From the NCBI GenBank assembly GCA_003427395.1, contig BFEA01000082.1, positions 97,152 to 118,650 of the forward strand: DNA of 21,499 nt. Reading direction: 5' to 3'. The position numbers and the translations under genes are program-made. The DNA is from Chara braunii (lineage: Eukaryota > Streptophyta > Charophyceae > Charales > Characeae). This document shows positions 17,600-21,499 of the stretch, in pieces. The notes under the pieces are model-generated. The model ran no database searches, was not told where the DNA came from, and saw only the letters and a list, made by a program, of their open reading frames with translations. Numbering within the stretch: position 1 is the stretch's first letter; each line of letters opens with the position of its first letter.

Positions 17600-18310
17600 C
17601 GACACAGGACGGTGCTGGAGCCTTTGCTCTGTAACCCAGGGGGAGCTTGAGGCCTGTGAAGTTATGCCGAGGGTGGAAGGCATAACCAGATCGTCCGACG
17701 TAGTTGGCGCCGGGGTTTTGACCCTGTAACCTGCTAGGGGCTCGCCGCTAAGGGGATTGTCGAGGGAGGAAGGCACTTCCTGTCCGTCAGAGCTAGGTTG
17801 ATCGGTACTGGAGAAGGTTGTGGTGCCCTGTTACCCTAGCAGAAGGGGGTATGAGATCAAGTGAGTTCTGGTACGAGGACTGAAAGCCTGGACCGACGCC
17901 CCATCTGTTGCAAAGGGGAATCTAGGATAGTAGGCAGATTAAGTCTTGCCCCCCCGCGCTTATATTTTTCTAAAGTTTTTCGAATGTCCCAAAAAGAGTT
18001 GGGTGTTTAGTGGTCCTAGGAATGTTCTTTAGGACTCCGGGATCCCTACTAACTTGCCTTAGGTGGTTTCAATGCTGTTATACTCAGTGATCTGTGGTTG
18101 TTCGATGCCAGAACGACGCTGACCGGTGCTGGGGTGTTGCCCTGTAACCTGCGATGCAGGAGCGTGAGGTCTGGTAGAGAGATCTGGGGATGTCTTGGGG
18201 TGGGCGTTCCACGGGACAACCAAGGGTTGTTGCCGGGACGACGCTGGTCGGAGCTGGGGTGAGTCGCGTTGCCCTGTAACCCAGCAGAAAGTGGGGGTGT
18301 GAGACCTAGA
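17600..18310 (-). repeat. degenerate tandem repeat, five copies
   Basis: A motif centred on CCCTGTAAC, preceded by a GACG..GCTGG..GGTGCTGG-like stretch and followed by AG(C)AG and GTGAG, occurs at about 17,627, 17,722, 17,826, 18,140 and 18,272. The last two copies are closest, 132 bp apart (44 codons). On the minus strand they lie in one Pro/Ser/Leu-rich frame (18,414-18,049) with a repeated Leu-Gln-Gly-Asn-Thr/Ala motif. It could be a decayed repeat protein or a non-coding satellite. Confidence 0.5.
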
Positions 18311-18640
18311 AGAGATCGGCAGGGAGTACGACAGTTTTGGAGAACGTTTGAAGGGTTGGTGTGGGATTTCGAGGGTTTGGGAACAATCATAGGACCTCTG
18401 TAGCCTATTCTCATGCTCTTTGAGCGACGGTAAGAGTTCTTAGGTACTTCAAAAAGAAAACAAGGAGTGTGGGAGAAGATGGTGGGTTATCACGCGTCCT
18501 ACCAGTGAGGGGGCTAGCTGGCAGGATGGGAGTATGGCATAGCAGCAGCAGAGATGGTGGCTCCGCTGCAGTCAGTCTTGCCGGAGTGGGGTAAAGTGGA
18601 TTGATGGTTTTTTTTCTGAGTCGTTTCTGAATTCTGCTTA
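18311..18640. other. gene-free stretch
   Basis: Mixed composition between the tandem repeat and the retroposon. No gene, strong repeat or regulatory site recognised. Confidence 0.4.
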
Positions 18641-18820
18641 ATCATGAAGTTGTCATAGACATGTCTGAAGTAGCTCCAGTTCTTCGAGCCAAAGCCGGGT
18701 AATGGGCCCGGTATCTCAATTTCTAAATTTCCATCCTTGGGCCAATTAGATTTTTGTAGTAGTTCCTTGTCTCATTTTCATGAAATTTTCTGATGAAGTT
18801 TTCTGAACGTACTCGTTATT

Positions 18821-18937
18821 GGACGCTGGGCCCGGTTCCCAGTTTGTGCCAATTTGTGAAGATATGATTGTATCTATGGGACACTGGACCCGGTTTCCAG
18901 CAGGTGCTGCTCCCCACCAATAGATGGAGCTTGTTTT

Positions 18938-18969
<32 letters not shown>
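18821..18969 (+). mobile_element. poly(A)-tailed retroposon 3' end, copy 1
   Basis: GGACGCTGGGCCCGGTTCCC occurs at 18,821-18,840. A second version, GGGACACTGGACCCGGTTTC, starts at about 18,878 and continues through GCTGCTCCCCACCAATAGA and TGGAGC to a 27-base A-run (18,943-18,969). The tail gives plus orientation. No reverse transcriptase is nearby, so it is a SINE or a 5'-truncated LINE. Confidence 0.6.
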
Positions 18970-18973
<4 letters not shown>

Positions 18974-19020
18974 AGGAAGCAGACTTGGAACTGTATCCAT
19001 GGTGATGGTCCGATTGACCA

Positions 19021-19040
19021 TAGATCTTATCGAAGATCTA
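19021..19040. repeat. BglII-centred palindrome 2
   Basis: TAGATCTT and AAGATCTA form perfect 8-bp arms around ATCG. It resembles the palindrome at 17,141. Confidence 0.85.
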
Positions 19041-19271
19041 AGGTTATGTGGTGAGAAACCCGTCTAGGCGGTTCAGGCTTCCTTGCAATAGCAGATAAGT
19101 TAGGGTAAACATTGGCGTAACTGGGTAAGAATACAAGTGGGAACTTGTAGCAGAAATCCTACGCAGGCGAAGCCTGTAAGCTACGCTGGCTGATGCTGTC
19201 AGTACTCCGGGTGGAATTGTGAGGTCCTCGGCCTTGTATTGATCTTTTATAGTGAAATGAATGCGGTTGTT

Positions 19272-19273
<2 letters not shown>
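19041..19273. other. gene-free stretch
   Basis: Ordinary composition with no recognisable gene. It holds a short CTACGCAGGCGAAGC-type motif at 19,160. Confidence 0.35.

Positions 19274-19330
<57 letters not shown>
19274..19330. repeat. (AT)n microsatellite
   Basis: About 28 uninterrupted AT units. Reading frames across it give only Ile-Tyr repeats. Confidence 0.97.
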
Positions 19331-19335
<5 letters not shown>

Positions 19336-19489
19336 CAGCTGTTCAATCTATGACATCGAACAGCTGGAAATATGTGTGTGTCATGTGAAGAGACCCAGGG
19401 CCTAGAAGGCCCTGGAAAAGAGGCCAAGAAGGCCAGCCGGTAATACCGGATAAATCTGGCCATGATTTGGGCAGATTCACTACGCGTGC

Positions 19490-19580
19490 CAATTTTTTTT
19501 TATTTTTTATTGTTTTAAACAAATGCTCCAGTCTATTTGGGGGGAGCAGCACGTGCTGGGAACCGGGCCCAGCGTCCCAT
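19490..19580 (-). mobile_element. poly(A)-tailed retroposon 3' end, copy 2
   Basis: Inverted relative to copy 1. On the minus strand it reads GGGACGCTGGGCCCGG, CAGCACGTGCTGCTCCCCCC, AATAGACTGGAGC, then an A-rich tail (T-run at 19,491-19,509 on the plus strand). Confidence 0.6.
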
Positions 19581-19841
19581 ATTGAATTGTACAGATCATT
19601 GACTACGCCTGCCCTGGCGTCACATGCCTGGGCAAGGGCAGAAATGTCTTGGTCACACCCGATGCGGCTTTTGACCAACTCCCCTGGCGCCTAGACTGCA
19701 TTTAAAACTCCATCGGCGACCACTACCGGTAGACGACAAACACCGTCCTTTTCTTTCTTCTTTTTTTAAACATCAATTGGGATGCACGTACTACAGGGGT
19801 GGATAAGAGTCCATGGCTGTAGTAGGGGTTTCCCTAGGTTG

Positions 19842-19901
19842 ATGGCTCCAATCTTATTCGTGGGGAGCAACACGTGGTGGGAACCAGGCCCAGCGTCCCA
19901 T
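19842..19901 (-). mobile_element. retroposon 3' end, copy 3
   Basis: On the minus strand GGGACGCTGGGCCTGG, GTGTTGCTCCCCACGAATA and ATTGGAGCCAT match copies 1 and 2. A T-run about 75 bp to the left (19,760-19,767) may be its eroded tail. Confidence 0.5.
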
Positions 19902-20088
19902 TATGTTTCACCAAATCACCCTTTCCTCCCTCCCCCATATCCTGATACCCGTAGGCCCCAGTATCCCCTTATTACAGCCCTAATTCACCTAGTTACTCTT
20001 TACTCGTCCTAACTTCCTTAGTAATCAGCAGTTGTCAAAAACTTCTCAAAAAAAAAAAAACAAAAAAAAAAAACAAACAAACAAACAA

Positions 20089-20198
20089 AAAAAAAGAAAA
20101 CCAAAAAAAAAAAAGCTGCTCAAAATGGTACTGTTGAGGTCTGGTCAACAAAGAGATGCTGCTAATGTCTCCAATGAGAACTGTCTGTGTGTGGGAGA
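20089..20198 (+). repeat. 110-bp exact duplication, copy 1
   Basis: Identical base for base to 20,322-20,431 (offset 233), including the 12-A run. It ends exactly where the adaptor sequence begins. Confidence 0.93.
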
Positions 20199-20229
20199 TT
20201 ATACACATCTAGATGTGTATAAGAGACAG
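20199..20229. other. Nextera mate-pair junction adaptor (assembly artefact)
   Basis: TTATACACATCT is the last 12 bases of the reverse-complement mosaic end. AGATGTGTATAAGAGACAG, directly after it, is the complete 19-bp Nextera mosaic end. Head-to-head this is the Nextera mate-pair circularisation junction, lacking its first seven bases. It is library-preparation DNA left in the assembly. Confidence 0.96.
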
Positions 20230-20237
20230 GCTTCGGG

Positions 20238-20290
20238 GCTCTCCGTAATACTATAATGATAATGACAATTAAAAAGGCCTGAAAGGCCGT
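20238..20290 (+). mobile_element. retroposon tail copy after the adaptor
   Basis: GTAATACTATAATGATAATG, then ACAATTAAAAAGGCCTGAAA, is a near copy of the tail at 4590-4622. Because it sits between the adaptor and the second copy of the 110-bp duplication, its position in the genome is doubtful. Confidence 0.5.
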
Positions 20291-20321
20291 CCTGTCCAAA
20301 TTTGACACGTAATAAAAAGGT

Positions 20322-20431
20322 AAAAAAAGAAAACCAAAAAAAAAAAAGCTGCTCAAAATGGTACTGTTGAGGTCTGGTCAACAAAGAGATGCTGCTAATG
20401 TCTCCAATGAGAACTGTCTGTGTGTGGGAGA
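20322..20431 (+). repeat. 110-bp exact duplication, copy 2
   Basis: Second copy of 20,089-20,198. Here the sequence continues into ACTATGGCTGGGAGG and the (GA)n tract, which is probably the true genomic continuation. Confidence 0.93.
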
Positions 20432-20461
20432 CTATGGCTGGGAGGGGGAATATTCTGGATG

Positions 20462-20463
<2 letters not shown>

Positions 20464-20539
<76 letters not shown>
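20464..20539. repeat. (GA)n microsatellite
   Basis: About 38 uninterrupted GA units. Frames across it encode Arg-Glu or Leu-Ser repeats only. Confidence 0.97.
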
Positions 20540-20541
<2 letters not shown>

Positions 20542-20579
20542 CACGTTGTGAGGATGAAACTGTTGGCTGAGTTTTCCCT

Positions 20580-20925
20580 TTCTCTTGCTCTTGCAGCCGT
20601 TGCAAGCACTGGAGCCCCTGAGTGGCGTTCGTCACTTCGCCAGCCTACTCTTGCTGCAACAGCACCTGATCCAGTACCAGGAGCAGGGGGCGGCACCTCA
20701 CCAGTTCTACCGCTCTGAGCACCCAAATTGGCTGGTGTGTGCTTCCCTGAATGATTTTCACCCGTACCGCCCCAACTTTGTCTTGCTGTTGACTTTGCAC
20801 TGCTGGTCGCCGCTCCGGTGCTCGTTGCATTATCAATCCTTTCCAGCAGCACGTTGCTCTCTGGCTCTGGTGTCGACTGTGAAACCGCTGACGCTGTACT
20901 CCCTGCCAGGATAGACCGGATCCCA
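20580..20925 (-). other. possible exon, Ser/Thr/Gly/Ala-rich, unidentified
   Basis: A minus-strand frame stays open from a stop near 20,927 through about 115 codons, with a hydrophilic Ser/Thr/Gly/Pro composition typical of a disordered protein segment (for example Ser-Gln-Ser-Thr-Pro-Glu-Pro-Glu-Ser-Asn). No start, splice signal or domain could be fixed. The opposite strand is also open, so the strand is uncertain. Confidence 0.2.
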
Positions 20926-20961
20926 AATTAAGACTAGTTTCCTGTTTGCACAATGTACACA

Positions 20962-20963
<2 letters not shown>

Positions 20964-21013
<50 letters not shown>
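20964..21013. repeat. (TG)n microsatellite
   Basis: About 25 uninterrupted TG units, followed by CGTGTTTT. Confidence 0.97.
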
Positions 21014-21019
<6 letters not shown>

Positions 21020-21453
21020 TTATATGAGAACAGGACGCTACCGCGATGCTAATCGCGGCGAGCTGCGCTTGAAAGTGCAACCCAAAGTCATACCATCAGA
21101 AGGCTGAGTGATCCACATCATATGGAGAAGGCTCACACACCCCAAACACAAAAGCAACAGATGTGCATACATCGACCACTATCTTTCAACAATCCCACCA
21201 ACACCTTAGGACCACGGCCCGAAGGCATTAGGCCATAAGACCACAAAAGGAAAGCAAAAGACAATTACAACCAGTCGCAGCTCAGGACAGCGAGCCAAAA
21301 AAACCGACATAAGACAATCGACAAGGCACGAAACAACGTGCAGCAGCGAAAGGCTGGAGAACACCCATTTCGTCAAAACGGACATATTATATTTTTTGAA
21401 CGAAATCAAAACTGACTTTTTTTGCCAAAATCCGGTCGGAATTTTTTGCTCCT
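21014..21453. other. gene-free stretch
   Basis: Mixed, moderately A-rich. The minus-strand frame at 21,206-21,472 has no recognisable domain and runs into the hairpin. No gene called. Confidence 0.35.
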
Positions 21454-21486
21454 GGGGGTCCGGCGTTCCCAAAACGCCGGACCCCC
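21454..21486. repeat. GC-rich hairpin at window edge
   Basis: GGGGGTCCGGCGTT and its exact inverse AACGCCGGACCCCC surround CCCAA (14-bp stem, 5-nt loop). A CCT/CTGG extension could add two more pairs. It could be the 3' hairpin of a Helitron or the end of a foldback element, but the window stops 13 bases later. Confidence 0.85.
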
Positions 21487-21499
21487 CTGGTCTATGGTT

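Noticed and set aside
20032-20384. Small proteins containing Tyr-Thr-His-Leu-Asp-Val-Tyr on both strands
   Set aside because: They are translations of the Nextera mosaic-end adaptor, not genes.
1-21499. CRISPR array, bacterial operon, phage or rRNA genes
   Set aside because: No repeat-spacer pattern, ribosome-binding-site-led gene strings or rRNA sequence; intron signals, a plastid-targeted protein and retroelements point to a nuclear eukaryotic genome.

Overview
The window looks like nuclear DNA of a photosynthetic streptophyte (green plant lineage). The one clear host gene, on the minus strand near 2.1-3.4 kb, encodes ClpR4, a non-catalytic subunit of the plastid Clp protease that cyanobacteria and non-plant eukaryotes lack. 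The rest is repeat-dense intergenic DNA: microsatellites, inverted-repeat elements, retroposon fragments and a decayed Ty3/gypsy element. Sparse genes, many simple repeats and remains of a mate-pair library adaptor would suit a short-read draft assembly of a large-genome charophyte such as Chara. That organism name is a guess.

Layout: 1-660 is GA-rich simple repeat. 661-890 is unassigned. 890-2096 is a 1.2-kb homopyrimidine tract that ends in a three-copy minisatellite running up to the clpR4 stop codon. 2097-3413 is clpR4, with one probable intron that stays in frame; five CACGTG (G-box) sites and a (CT)n run lie around its start. From 4.0 to 5.6 kb there is a cluster of small elements: a tRNA-like retroposon head inside a perfect 15-bp inverted repeat, three related hairpin elements ending in CCGGGG, and a 452-bp element with 25-bp terminal inverted repeats full of CTCTTGAAA motifs. 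From 6.37 to 10.59 kb two ~390-bp arms form a long inverted repeat around GC-rich sequence and an AT-rich island. At 10.66-10.80 kb are two hairpins with the same 20-nt loop but different, still paired, stems. At 10,962-11,340 is a hAT-type MITE with a perfect 8-bp target duplication.

From 11.4 to about 16.9 kb, on the minus strand, lies a Ty3/gypsy retrotransposon: primer binding site, gag remnant, RT/RNase H, a segment carrying a complete C4HC3 PHD finger fused in frame ahead of integrase, an extended integrase C-terminus, and two further accessory ORFs. It is broken by nonsense and frameshift mutations and lacks protease, the start of RT and a visible 3' LTR. The PHD-integrase arrangement with downstream accessory ORFs is the best candidate here for something not well described.

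From 17.1 to 21.5 kb there are two BglII-centred palindromes, a degenerate ~95-132-bp repeat, three copies of a poly(A)-tailed retroposon end, (AT)n, (GA)n and (TG)n tracts and a GC-rich hairpin at the edge. At 20,089-20,431 a 110-bp exact duplication is joined by a Nextera mate-pair junction adaptor; this is an assembly artefact, not biology. All similarity and identity statements are by eye.
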